Positions 34,666 through 45,260 of a stretch of 64,000 bases of DNA are shown one piece after another (position 1 is the stretch's first letter; every line of letters starts with the position of its first letter). The notes under the pieces are model-generated. The model made no database searches and was not told the origin of the DNA. It was given only the letters and a program-made list of their open reading frames with translations. A program made the translations under genes and the position numbers. This DNA comes from Eutreptiella sp. 'Long Island Sound 2002' (taxonomy: Eukaryota; Euglenozoa; Euglenophyceae; Eutreptiales; Eutreptiaceae): positions 73,613,992 to 73,677,991 of the forward strand of contig OZ038379.1 in the NCBI GenBank assembly GCA_964036045.1, read 5' to 3'.

Positions 34666-37469
34666 GAGCACACCACAGCCACAAAAAACACATACCAGAT
34701 GCCCAGGGGGAACCAGACGGGCAGAAGGTGTATGCCGACACACGCTAGCACAAACAACGCGGGGTATGGCGAGGGAGCAGGATTCTTAGCCCACCGCAGC
34801 AAGCGCAACAGAATATGGATATATCAGAGTATACAACGAGAGTCACCGCCAGAGAAGACACAAACCAACCCGCCCACCGAACACGTAACCGCCACAAGAA
34901 CCACACCTTTCCTCTCCTCCCCTCTCTAAAGTCGGTCAACGCCGCACAAAAGACCCTGGTATGACATGCACGGCCAGAACAGGAGGGGACGGTACACCAC
35001 GGGAGACCAAAACAAGCACGCATAAAGCCCAAGAACACACGAGAAACAAGAGGCCCCAACACCGCGGCACGAAGCATGGCATGACTGACACACATACACC
35101 CGAGGGCACGCCGCTGCGGCAAAACACACACACCACAAACCGGGGCAACCGAACAACAAGAGGTATGCCCGGTGCCCGGTGCCCACACAACTGCAAGTAC
35201 GGGCAACACAAGGTATGGCAGAAAGCATGGACAAGGCACACCATCGTACTCGTACGTGTGAACAACCCCAGCAGCCCCACCTCCCTGTCTACACGGACAC
35301 TTTGTAGGTCACGAACTCCGTTGCTGTTGTAAGTACAAAAGGGAACACCGAAACACCGTCACACAAACTCAAACCATCGTGGTGGGCCACCAACACCGCA
35401 GAACGGAGCATGGTATGACGGACGCACATGCACCAGAGCGCACTCCGCCGCCACAAAACATGCACACCACGAACACCACAAACCCGAGCAAAAGAGGAAC
35501 AAGAGCAAAACCCGGTGCCCACACGCGCGCAAGCACGAGCAACACAAGCTATGGCTAAAGGCAACGACACGGGACGGCAACATTCTCCTTCTCGTGAACA
35601 AGCCAAAGCGCTCCACTTCTGGTCGACACGCACATTTTGTAGGTTGCCAACGCCGTGGATGTGGCCATTGAAGGAGCGGAGGCACTGAGAGGGAAGAGCC
35701 ACACACAGACGGGACAGGGCAAAATGCGCGCGAGGGAAGAGGGCCGGACCGAAGGATAGAGGAAAGGGTAGGAAGCGCCTACGCCGGCGCCCCCCAAAAG
35801 CAAAGAGTAACCCACAGAGTAGAGGCATGGAGGACGAACGTGCCAGAGAGCAACAGAGAAGGGTAAGGACACGGTAAACTGCCAAAGAAGAGCAGGATAA
35901 CAGGGCGAGGGACGCTCGCCGGGTAGGGAGCACCGCCACCACCCACAGCACCACGGCATGCACGACACAGCAACATGCGGCAGAGGACGAGAGGGTGGCA
36001 CAGGGGCAGCAGAGGGAGGGCAGCAACACCACAAACGACGGCACCACGGCACACATCTCACCACCACGCACCCACACAAGCGCACAGACAGCACACTCAC
36101 AACACACACCCTCACCCCGTCGCCCGCACCAAGGGCGGGTGGCGGAAAGTGCCGGGTTCCCAAACAAGGTGGAAAGCGGACCCCGGCTACCCGCCCCAAC
36201 GACGGGCGCCGGGGGGAGGGAGAGCGCCTGAACTCAGACGCCCCTCACAACGGCAGGAGGCACCCCCCCCCCCGGGGACGCCCCCCCCCCCGAACACCCC
36301 AACGGCGTGCAAAGCCGGCTCACAGGAGCGCACGGTGTGGGACCGGTGATGGGTCCCCACGCCTACACCAGCCGCGCCCGGGAAACATGGTCAGCAGGGC
36401 CTGGCTGCCCGCCCCACAGAGGGGGGTCTTGCCGAAGGAAAGCGCCTGACACCGTACACCCCTCACAAAGGATGGAGGTCCCCCCCTGGGGCAACCTCCT
36501 GCCACCCCCGCGGTGCACAACACCCTCCACAGGGCATGCACGCCAAAGAGACAGTGCCGGGTCCCCATAACCGCACACCCGCGCCAACAGCAAGTGGGCA
36601 GCGGACCCCGCTACCCGCCCCAAGGACGGGCAGCGGCAGGAGGGTGGGCGCCTAACCCCAAACGCCCCTCACAACGGCACGAGGCACCCTCCAACCAGGG
36701 GACGCCCCCCCCCGGACCCCCTACGGCGTGCAACGCCGGCTTACAGGAGCGCACGGTGTGGGGCCGGTGATGGGTCTCCACGCCCACACCAGCCGCGCCC
36801 GGGAAACATGGTCAGCAGGGCCTGGCTGCCCGCCTCTGTCTGCCCGCCGAAGGAAAGCGCCTGACACCGGAAGCCCCTCACAAAGGAGGGAGGTCCCCTC
36901 CTGAGGCAACCTCCCGCCAGCCCCGCGGCGCGCAAGACCCTCCACAGGGCACGCACGCCAAAGGGACAGTGCCGGGTCCCCATACCCGCACACCCGCGTC
37001 CACAGCAAGTGGGCAGCGGACCCCGGCTATCCGCCCCAAGGACGGGCAGCGGCAGGAGGGTGCGCGCCTAACCCCAGACGCCCCTCACAACTGCGCCAGG
37101 CACCCCTCCCGGGGACGCCTTCTGGCCACCCTCGCAGTGCGCAACGCCGGCTCGCAAGGGCGCACGCTGCGGGGCCGATGATGGGTCCCAACCCAAAGAC
37201 CACCCGCGACCGGCAAACACGGGCAACGGGGCCGGCTGCCTGCCCCAAAGACGGGCAGCCGGTAGATGGAGAGCGCCTCACACCAGACGCCCCTGACAAC
37301 GTCGAGAGATGCCCCCCCCCCCCCCGGGATCATTCCTACCCTTCTTGTCCTTGTCCTCGTTCTTGTCGTTCTCTTTGTTCTCCTTGTTCTTGTCGCCCGA
37401 CCTGGGGACCCAGTTCCTCTTGACTCCTGGACCTCTTTGGCCAACTCGGTCCCCACCGACATCAGCTTG
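34666..37469. repeat. Tandem segmental duplication, copy A (about 2.80 kb)
   Basis: This block matches 37470-40270 almost base for base with an offset of about 2803, for example AGCACAAACAACGCGGGGTA near 34748 and 37552. The right end of copy A (about 37320-37469) is a truncated piece of the same coding segment that in copy B continues into the Gag-like gene, so copy B is the source end. The block itself contains diverged subrepeats of about 340 bp (34.6-35.6 kb) and a 210/420-bp array (36.24-37.31 kb). Cys/Val/Leu-rich minus-strand frames of about 290 residues recur in both copies but look like composition artefacts. Confidence 0.92.
36240..37310. repeat. About 210-bp repeat in 420-bp dimers (also at 39040-40110)
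   Basis: Within each duplication copy a unit of about 210 bp recurs, with words CCCCTCACAACGG..GAGGCACC and CCCCTCACAAAGGA.GGAGGTCC alternating. The landmark GTGATGGGTC lies about every 420 bp, at about 36345, 36767 and 37180 in copy A, and near 39146, 39568 and 39979 in copy B. It contains C8-C12 runs and has no supported gene. Confidence 0.8.
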
Positions 37470-40270
37470 GAGCACACCACAGGCACAAAAAATACATACC
37501 AGATGCCCAGGGGGGACCAGACGGGCAGGAGGATTATGCCGACACACGCTAGCACAAACAACGCGGGGTATGGCGAGGGAGCAAGATTCTTAGCCCACCG
37601 CAGCAAGCGCAACAGGGTAAGGATATATCAGAGTATACAAGGAGAGTCACGGCCAGAGGAGACACAAACCAACCCGCCCAACGAACACGTAACCGCCACA
37701 AGAACCACTCCGTCCTCTCCTCCCCTCTCTATAGGCGGTCAACGCCGCAGAAAGGACCATGGTATGACATGCACGGCCAGAACAGGAGGGGACGGTACGC
37801 CACCGGAGACCAAAAGAAGCACGCATAAAGCCCAAGAACACACGAAGAACAAGAGGCCCCAACACCGCGGCACGAAGCATGGCATGACTGACACACATAC
37901 ACCCCAGGGCACGCCGCTGCGGCAAAACACACACGACACAAACCGGGGCACAAGAACAACAAGAGGTATGCCCGGTGCCCGGTGCCCAAACAACCGCAAG
38001 TACGGGCAACACAAGGTATGGCAGAAAGCATGGACAAGGCACACCATCGTACTCGTACGTGTGAACAACCCCAGCAGCCCCACCTCCCTGTTTACACGCA
38101 CACTTTGTAGGTCACCAACTCCGTTGCTGTGGTAAGTACAAGAGGGAACACCGAGACACCGTCACACAAACTCAAACCATCGTGGTGGGCCACCAACACC
38201 GCAGAACGGAGCATGGTATGACGGACGCACATGCACCAGAGCGCACTCCGCCGCCACAAGACATGCACACCACGAACACCACAAACCCGAGCAAAAGAGG
38301 AACAAGAGGAAAGCCTGGTGCCCACACGCGCGCAAGCACGAGCAACACAAGCTATGGCTAAAGGCAACGACACGGGACGGCAACATACTCGTTCTCGTGA
38401 ACAAGCCAAAGCGCTCCACTTCTGGTCGACACGCACATTTTGTAGGTTGCCAACGCCATGGTTGTGGCCATTGAAGGAGCGGAGGCACTGAGAAGGAAGA
38501 GCCACACACAGACGGGACAGGGCAAAATGCGCGCGAGGGAAGAGGGCCGGACCGAGGGATAGAGGAAAGGGTAGGAAGCGCCTACGCCGGCGCCCGCCAA
38601 AAGCAAAGAGTAACCCACAGAGTAGAGGCATGGAGGACGAACGTGCCAGAGAGGAACGGAGAAGGGTAAGGACACGGTAAACTGCCAAAGAAGAGCAGGA
38701 TAACAGGGCGAGGGACGCTCGACGGGTAGAGAGCACCGCCACCACCCACAGCACCACGGCATGCACGACACAGCAACACGCGGCAGAGGACAAGAGAGTG
38801 GCACAGGGGCAGCAGACGGAGGGGGGCAACACCACAAACGACGGCACCACGGCACACACCTCACCACCACGCACCCACACAAGCGCACAGACAGCACACT
38901 CACAACGCACACCCTCACCCCGTCGCCCGCACCAAGGGCGGGTGGCGGAAAGTGCCGGGTTCCCAAACAAGGTGGAAAGCGGACCCCGGCTACCCGCCCC
39001 AACGACGGGCGCCGGGGGGAGGGAGAGCGCCTGAACTCAGACGCCCCTCACAACGGCGGGAGGCACCCCCCCCCCCCGGGGACGCCCCCCCCCCAACACT
39101 CCAACTGCGTGCAAAGCCGGCTAACAGGAGTGCACGGTGTGGGACCGGTGATGGGTCCTCACGCCCACACCAGCCGCGCCCGGGAAACATGGTCAGCAGG
39201 GCCTGGCTGCCCGCCCCACAGAGGGGGGTCTTGCCGAAGGAAAGCGCCTGACACCGGACACCCCTCACAAAGGATGGAGGTCCCCCCCAGGGGCAACCTC
39301 CTGCCACCCCCGCGGCGCACAACACCCTCCACAGGGCACGCACGCCAAAGGGACAGTGCAGGGTCCCCATACCCGCACACCGACGCCAACAGCAAGCGGG
39401 CAGCGGACCCCGCTACCGGCCTCAAGGACGGGCAGCGGGGGGAGGGAGAGCGCCTGACCTCAGACGCCCCTCACAACGGCGCGAGGCACCCTCCCCCCCG
39501 GGGACGCCCCTACCCGGCGCCCCCACGGCGTGCAACGGCGGCTTACAGGAGGGCACGGTGTGGGGCCGGTGATGGGTCTCCACGCCCACACCAGCCGCGC
39601 CCGGGAAACATGGTCAGCAGCGCCTGGCTGCCCGCCTCTGTCTGCCTGCCGGGGAAAGCGCCTGACACCGGACGCCCCTCACAAAGGAGGGAGGTCCCCT
39701 CCTGAGGCAACCTCCCGCCAGCCCCGCGGCGCGCAAGACCCTCCACAGGGCACGCACGCCAAAGGGACAGTGCCGGGTCCCCATACCCGCACACCCGCGT
39801 CCACAGCAAGTGGGCAGCGGACCCCGCCTACCCGCCCCAAGGACGGGCAGCGGCAGGAGGGTGCGCGCCTAACCCCAGACGCCCCTCACAACTGCGCGAG
39901 GCACCCCTCCCGGGGACGCCTTCTCGCCACCCCCGCAGTGCGCAACGCCGGCTCGCAAGGGCGCACGCTGCGGGGCCGGTGATGGGTCCCAACCCAAAAA
40001 CCACCCGCGACCGGGAAACACGGGCAACGGGGCCGGCTGCCTGCCCCAAAGACGGGCAGTCGGGAGATGGAGAGCGCCTCACAACAGACGCCCCTGACAA
40101 CGTCAAGAGATGCCCCCCCCCTGAAAGCATTCCTACCCTTCTTGTCCTTGTCCTCGTTCTTGTCGTTCTCTTTGTTCTCCTTGTTCTTGTCGCCCGACCT
40201 GGGGACCCAGTTCCTCTTGATCTCCTGGACCTCCTTGGCCAACTCGGTCCCCACCGACATCAGCTTGGAG
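37470..40270. repeat. Tandem segmental duplication, copy B (about 2.80 kb)
   Basis: Second copy of 34666-37469. The A/B junction near 37470 reads CTTGGAGCACACC. The left source edge reads TTGAGAGCACACC (34663 onward) and the right source edge reads CTTGGAGAGCTCG (40264 onward), so the edges share a short GAGAGC-like microhomology. The unit ends within the minus-strand coding tail of the Gag-like gene. Differences between copies are mostly single-base changes and short C-run length changes. Confidence 0.92.
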
Positions 40271-40344
40271 AGCTCGTCCTTGTCGACCTCGACTTTGGTC
40301 TCCCGGATACCCGCAGGTGCACGTTTCTTCGACCCGTGCGCCTT
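40137..40344 (-). pseudogene. In-frame C-terminal extension of the Gag-like ORF past TAG
   Basis: After TAG (40345-40347) the frame stays open: KAHGSKKRAPAG, then an acidic/Lys-rich helix (KVEVDKDELSKLMSVGTELA) and a Lys/Asn/Asp tail (DKNKENKENDKNEDKDKK). A GTAGGA site at about 40138 could be an intron donor. A truncated copy of this segment (without its first part) lies at about 37320-37469 at the end of duplication copy A. The continuity argues that TAG is a mutated sense codon or a readthrough stop. Confidence 0.5.
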
Positions 40345-42945
40345 CTACCAGGCCTCAGTGTCGGCCTGGTTGATGGGGTATGTCCGGTGGTCATGGTTGA
40401 AGCCTTGCTTCCTCCCATAACACACGAAACAGCCCTGAGGGTGAGCTCGTATGAACTCCCCAAAGGACAGCGGAGGGTTGCCAATGCGGCGGGGGTCCTT
40501 CTTCTCCTTCTTCATCCAACCCTGCTGCAGGGGCTTCCAGCTTCCCCGGTTGCTCCCCGCGTTCAGGTTGTTGGCCACGAAGGCACAAACAGCAATCTCG
40601 GCGGGCTCATCGTCGTCGTCATCGTCGACGAGAGCTTCATCGCCATCGGCTCCCGCTGGGTCCATGACAGCTTCCCCGCCAGGCCCCTCGCCAACGTAGT
40701 TGACGTCACGGTCACCGGTCCTCAACCCGCGGGTGTGGGGCAGGTTCCGGTACTCCTTGAGTACCTCCTCTCCAGCCCACTCCAGGATCTCGTCGCAACT
40801 CATCCGCGCCGGGATGGCCTGCAGACGGATGGTCTGGCCGCTCAACTCACACTCATCAAGGCGCCAAATCGCGGTCTTCTCGCGATCGCCCGTGACCGTG
40901 ATGAGGAGGGCGTTCCGCAGGGAGTGCCGTTTGACATCCCAGGCCACGTTCTTCCTTGTCCAAGCCACCACGTTTGTATGATACTCCTTGGCGAGCATCA
41001 TCTTGACCGTGTGGTTGGACTTGGCCCTCTTGGCTTCCTCCTTGGTGACTCTCTTGATCCATGCTTCCGGCAGCATGGAGAGCAGGCGAGCCTGCTCATC
41101 ACCCTCGTTCCAGTCCTCCACGTTACGGCGGAAGAGGGTGTATTGCCCCCAGAAGTCCCGCCAATCTCGTAGGCGGATCTCCCGACCATCATGCTGAAGC
41201 TTGATGGACTTCCACCGCTTGGCAGCCACCTGCGGAGCGTCCACCCGCTCCTGCTCGTTGAGCGGCTTCTTGGCTTCCTTGAGGGTCTTGATTTTCCCCT
41301 CCTTGGTCGCCATGAAGTATAGCTCCTGGAGCACCTCCGGCAGGCGGTACCTGAACCGTTTGAAGACATATCTCTCTGCATCTGCGGGATCCATGTCTTC
41401 AGTGACGGTCACCCCCCAATCGTCCAGCTCCTCCAAGAAGCGGTCGAGGATGAGGGGGTTGCCATCGTACATGGGGGGCTTGATGTCCTTCAGGTCTTCC
41501 CACACGGCAGCATCCGCGGGCTTAGAGACCATGAAGGCCGGCCAGGAGGTCGACCGAGGTTCCCATCGGCGTCCCTCACGGACTCCCACGGCTGCCACTT
41601 CCATCTCCTCCACGGTATCCGTGTGGCTACGCCGTGGTTCTTCCATGTACGCTGAACCTGGATGTTCACGCCGTACCCCTTCCATGTATGCCTCCTCATC
41701 ACGGCGCCGGCGGCTGCGTTCAGCGGCCTCCTGTCGTACACCACGCGGCAGGGTAATGCCGAACTCCTCCATGTCTTCCTCGCCCATGCCCACATCCCAC
41801 TCCACGTCCCCTCCAGGGACCTCATCCCTGAGTCCACCATAACGTCTGCCAGCCATTGGGATTGGCTCCGCGGCTGGTTCGGGGCGTCGGAGGCGTACCG
41901 GCGTCCGCGCTGGAGCAGAGCGGTTGTGGTACTCCGCCTTGAGCGACCCATCACGCCACTTCTCACTGCCACTGCCGGGCGGCACGCGCTCGTTGCAGCG
42001 GCCCGCGCTGTGGTGAGAGGGGGCGCTGAGAGAGGGGGCACTCGCGCTGGGGCGACTCCTGGGGGCTCCGCCGGGGGCATGGGGTCTGCCTAGACCTGGT
42101 CCAGGTCCCCAGCCGTCGTCCGACGAGCCAGACTCCAGGGGTGGGTGGTCGCTGCCGACGCTCCCACGGCCTTCCAGCTCGTCCAACCTCTGCTGCAGGC
42201 CGTTGATGACCTTGTCCAGCAGCCTGATCTCGCCCCTGGCGATGTCCATCTCCCTCTGGGTTGCGGTGGCAACCTTGGCAATCTTGACCATCTCGATCTT
42301 GGCGATGTCCAGCTTCTTCTGTGCGCCCGCGGCGACCCTGGCGATGCGAGTCATCTCGCCCTTGCCCGTGTCTACCTCGCGCTCGAGGGACTGAACCCTC
42401 CTGCGGAGGTGGACAATCCACCGCCAGGTGGCATCCGGGTCGCTGTTCCCTGGTGGGTCGTCAGGGTCCCCAGGGGTTCCTCCAGGAGGGCCTCCGCCGG
42501 GTCCGCCCGGTCCAGGGGGTCCTCCCCCGCCCGGTGGTCCGCCTGCAGGGGGTCCACTTGGTGGGCGTCCTCCAGGGGGTCCTGATCGTCCTCCGCCAGG
42601 GGGTCCCGGTGGGTCTCCGCCGGGTCGCCTCGGTGGGTCCGAGGATGGGGGCTTCTTCGTGTAGTTGAAGTCCATGTCATCATCCTCGTCCATGTTGCCC
42701 CACCTGGGCGTCTTGGTCCTGCACGCGGAAGAGTCCGAGCTCCGGTAGGGAGGAGGGAGATCCTCACTCTCACCCTCTGGCTCCATGGGGACGTCTCCGC
42801 CTCCTCCACCAGCCACTCCTCGGCGATGTCGGCGGCCTCGTTCATCCCCGTCGCTGGCGGTGAAGAAGGGGTCGGAGCCGTGACCTCTCGGGGGTCTTCC
42901 CCTTACCCTTCCTCCGTCAGTAGGCGGTGGGGCCACTGCTCCCAC
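40345..42945 (-). CDS. Gag-like capsid protein with Gly/Pro linker, coiled coil and CxxC knuckle
   Basis: An 866-codon frame with no ATG near its start. It overlaps the upstream frame in the +1 register between a TAG at about 43027 and the upstream stop at 42917, so it probably needs +1 shifting, splicing or a corrected base. The first internal ATG-coded Met is near 42786. Order: acidic segment (DEDDDMDF), PGGPPGGG-type linker (about residues 95-165), coiled coil with three TATQREMDIARGEI-like repeats (175-265), acidic/Arg-rich linker, then a capsid-like domain from PPMYDGNPLILDRFLEELDDW on (about 490-700), and CFVCYGRK...HDH at the C-end. The MYDG..L..FLEEL..W pattern is typical of retroelement Gag. 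TAG at 40345-40347 is followed in frame by KAHGSKKRAPAG. Confidence 0.55.
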   Translation of the reverse strand: MGAVAPPPTDGGRVRGRPPRGHGSDPFFTASDGDERGRRHRRGVAGGGGGDVPMEPEGESEDLPPPYRSSDSSACRTKTPRWGNMDEDDDMDFNYTKKPPSSDPPRRPGGDPPGPPGGGRSGPPGGRPPSGPPAGGPPGGGGPPGPGGPGGGPPGGTPGDPDDPPGNSDPDATWRWIVHLRRRVQSLEREVDTGKGEMTRIARVAAGAQKKLDIAKIEMVKIAKVATATQREMDIARGEIRLLDKVINGLQQRLDELEGRGSVGSDHPPLESGSSDDGWGPGPGLGRPHAPGGAPRSRPSASAPSLSAPSHHSAGRCNERVPPGSGSEKWRDGSLKAEYHNRSAPARTPVRLRRPEPAAEPIPMAGRRYGGLRDEVPGGDVEWDVGMGEEDMEEFGITLPRGVRQEAAERSRRRRDEEAYMEGVRREHPGSAYMEEPRRSHTDTVEEMEVAAVGVREGRRWEPRSTSWPAFMVSKPADAAVWEDLKDIKPPMYDGNPLILDRFLEELDDWGVTVTEDMDPADAERYVFKRFRYRLPEVLQELYFMATKEGKIKTLKEAKKPLNEQERVDAPQVAAKRWKSIKLQHDGREIRLRDWRDFWGQYTLFRRNVEDWNEGDEQARLLSMLPEAWIKRVTKEEAKRAKSNHTVKMMLAKEYHTNVVAWTRKNVAWDVKRHSLRNALLITVTGDREKTAIWRLDECELSGQTIRLQAIPARMSCDEILEWAGEEVLKEYRNLPHTRGLRTGDRDVNYVGEGPGGEAVMDPAGADGDEALVDDDDDDEPAEIAVCAFVANNLNAGSNRGSWKPLQQGWMKKEKKDPRRIGNPPLSFGEFIRAHPQGCFVCYGRKQGFNHDHRTYPINQADTEAW

Positions 42946-44389
42946 TGCTGCCCGTGTCGACCTCCTCCGGATCCAGCGCCATCTTGGAGGAGGCGTCCCC
43001 TTCGAAAAGCTTTCGAAGGGTCTCTACTCGGGATCCTCCTGGGGGAGTCTCGCGCTGGAGCTTGGCTTCTGCCACCTCCATTGCGGCGGCCGTGGCGGCG
43101 GCAGCTCGCCTTTCGGCCTCCTCCCGGGCATGGACAGCCTCGGCTTCCCGAGCCCGCTGCAGCCGAGTCTTCTCAGCTGCGAGCTCCGCCTCCATCTTGG
43201 CCCTCTCCTCAGCGACCTTCCGTCGCGCGGCCTCGATGGCGTTCTTCATCGCGGCGTCCGCTTGGGCCTTGGCCGTTGCCTCGGTGTGGGCCCTTTCCTT
43301 CGCCTCCTTCTTTGCCCTCTCTTGGGCAAGCGCCTCTTCGAGCGCCTTCACCTCGGCCTCCTTGCAGGCAATGGCCTCCTGGGTCAGGCGGGCTTCCTCG
43401 GCGGCTGCCGCCATCTCACCCTTGACCCGGGCAGTCGCTGCCTCCTGGGCGGCTGCGGCTGTGAGCCCGGCCGCAATGGCTGCCACGGTCGAGGCTTGGA
43501 AGGCCATGCCTCTGCCCCAGTCGGTGGCCTCCTCATGGGCGATGCCGACGGCGCCCTCCACGGCAGCGTTCTGCTGCGTGGCCCGTTGCCGGGCAACCCG
43601 AAGGTTGCAGGGCACCCCACAGGCGCGCTCGCAGGCGCGCGCCACGTCCCTTTCGCCGGGAGCGACGCTGCTGCTGGAGCTGGCCTGGTCGGCCGGCATC
43701 CTTCTGCGGTGGGCCGACTCCACATCGCTGCTGGGGCCTGACTTCCTCAAGTGCAGCTGACGGGGCTTGGCCCTGGCCTTCTTAGCGACTTCGAGGAAGT
43801 CGCCAAGGGTGGTGTGTCCGGGGTGGTGACCGTTACTGGCCCGTTGGGGGCTGGGGGCTGGGGTTCCGCCCTTGGCGCCTTGGGCCGCTTCGGCGGCCAG
43901 GGATTCCTGGTACTCCCGCCATTTCCTGTCCCGCTTCCTGTCCCCGGCGGAACGCTTCTCGTTCCCAGGAGACACGCTGCTGCTGCTGCCCTGCAGCCTG
44001 CGCTAGTTCCCCAGCTCCGGGAACTCCTTCTCGATCATGTCCCACATGGAGACATTGATTGTGGCGCCCGACGGGTACTCCTTGGGCTTCTCGTCCTCCT
44101 CAATCCCGTCGGGGCACAGCCCTTCGCCGGGCCTGTCTGGGCGGGTCCAGACCCTCCAGCGCTTGCGGCGGAAGCGGTACCCATACCCTTCCACCCGCAG
44201 CCAGTCCTCCACTGCCCGCAGGCGGTCCTCGCCCATGTCCTCGCGGAGCTCGAAGCTCCCGGGCATGCCGCCTTCGCACTCGGGATTGCTGTGGCGGTAG
44301 TGCTGCCCCCACAGCAACCCACGCAGTAGGCGCACCGCATGGGGCTGGGGCTGCGGCCACGTCTTGCCCGCCTCATCCCAATTCACCAT
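42917..44389 (-). pseudogene. Gag-like N-terminal ORF split by one TAG, long Ala/Glu coiled coil
   Basis: A true ATG at 44387-44389 opens MVNWDEAGKTW and continues through RFRRKRWRVWTRPDRPGEG to ELGN, where TAG (44003-44005) interrupts. The same frame then continues with RRLQGSSSSVSPGNEKR to a stop at 42917. After the TAG the protein has a basic segment and then about 200 residues of heptad-rich, Ala/Glu/Lys/Arg coiled coil (KAEREAEVHA-type stretches, about 43400-43080). It closes with LFEGDASSKMALDPEEV. CAG to TAG is one C-to-T change, so this is likely one protein of about 490 residues in an active copy. It may also be a readthrough stop. No catalytic motifs. Confidence 0.5.
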
Positions 44390-45260
44390 TGTTCCCCTCG
44401 ATGGACTGGTCCTGGGGGTGGTTGTTGAGGCTGTTGCTGTAGCTGGGAGTGCGGCCTTGCTGGTCGGCCGAAGGAACTCGTTGATGTCGGAGTTCCGGTC
44501 CCTGCACTTCCTTCACTGACTCGGCGCTGTTGCCGGGCGGCGCTGCGAAGCCCGTGTTGCTCGGAGTTGGTGGCCCCGAGTGGCACGCGAGGGATGGGTA
44601 ATTCCGCGGCGGTGAAACGCTTTTGACGCGTTCCCGTGGGGGGCCTGGCCACAGGGACGCTGCAGTGACACGCCCAGGCAAGCAGGCAGGCAAAGCACTG
44701 CGCTCACAGGGGCATCATTACGCTCGTGTCATGTGACAAAGCGTTTCAGGATCCTTGCCACTCTGAAACAAGGGAACAAAAGTATGTACAGCAACACATC
44801 GGGATATGTACACATGGGGTGAAGACTGGACTGGGGTAAGGGCATCACAGGGCAATAAACACTCAGTCCCAACCCAGGTCCCAATCCTAGGTCCGACCCT
44901 CTCAGTGGCTGGTAGGGGCGGGGGCTCAAACACAACCCATGCCCTGCTCAGTCCGGACCCTGAAACCCTGCCAATAGGGGAGGTTTCCCGCCCAGCCACA
45001 GGCAAGTCCCTGGGAACCAAGGTGCTCCGAGGCCAATCGACAGTGACCCCCCATGCACCCTTAACGGCAGGTCCCAACACCTCTCTGAGCTACAGATATG
45101 GCTACGCCATTATCCCCTAGGTGATGTCTCGACCAGCCCCAGGCGATCTCCTCAGAACCAAGCTGCTCCAATGACAACTGACAGTCGCTCCCCTTGCTCC
45201 CTGAACAGCAGGTCCCGCCTCTCCCCTGAGCGAGAGATACGGCCCCGCCATTATCCCCTA
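44390..45260. other. 5' flank of the Gag-like ORF and a 126-bp dimer
   Basis: 44652-44390 on the minus strand is open with a Gln/Pro-rich reading and could be leader or 5' exon, but nothing fixes its frame. At about 45008-45133 and 45134-45260 a segment of about 126 bp is duplicated (CCATTATCCCCTAGG and GACAGTCGC/GACAGTGAC words). No other gene is supported. Confidence 0.4.

Larger units (their letters stand above)
40137..44389 (-). mobile_element. Gag-like region of an LTR-type retroelement, minus strand
   Basis: Three overlapping or adjacent minus-strand frames make one coding block: 44389-44003 and 43975-42917 (same frame, split by one TAG), 42945-40345 (next frame, overlapping), and a tail 40344-40137 past a second TAG. 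The protein order is basic N-terminal part, Ala/Glu-rich coiled coil, Gly/Pro-rich linker, coiled coil, capsid-like domain and CxxC knuckle. That is the order expected of a Gag protein. No protease, RT or LTR pair was found next to it, so it is partial or a Gag-derived gene. The 2.8-kb duplication begins inside its 3' tail. Confidence 0.55.

Noticed and set aside
35289-36167. A 292-codon Cys/Val/Leu-rich minus-strand frame, repeated at 38092-38970
   Set aside because: It recurs only because the 2.8-kb block is duplicated. Its composition reflects CA/GC-rich DNA, and all three minus frames look alike.
39979-41172. A 397-codon plus-strand frame
   Set aside because: It is antisense to the Gag-like coding sequence, whose minus-strand reading has coiled-coil and capsid features.
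42927-43760. A 277-codon Ala/Ser-rich plus-strand frame
   Set aside because: It is the antisense shadow of the Ala/Glu coiled coil on the minus strand.
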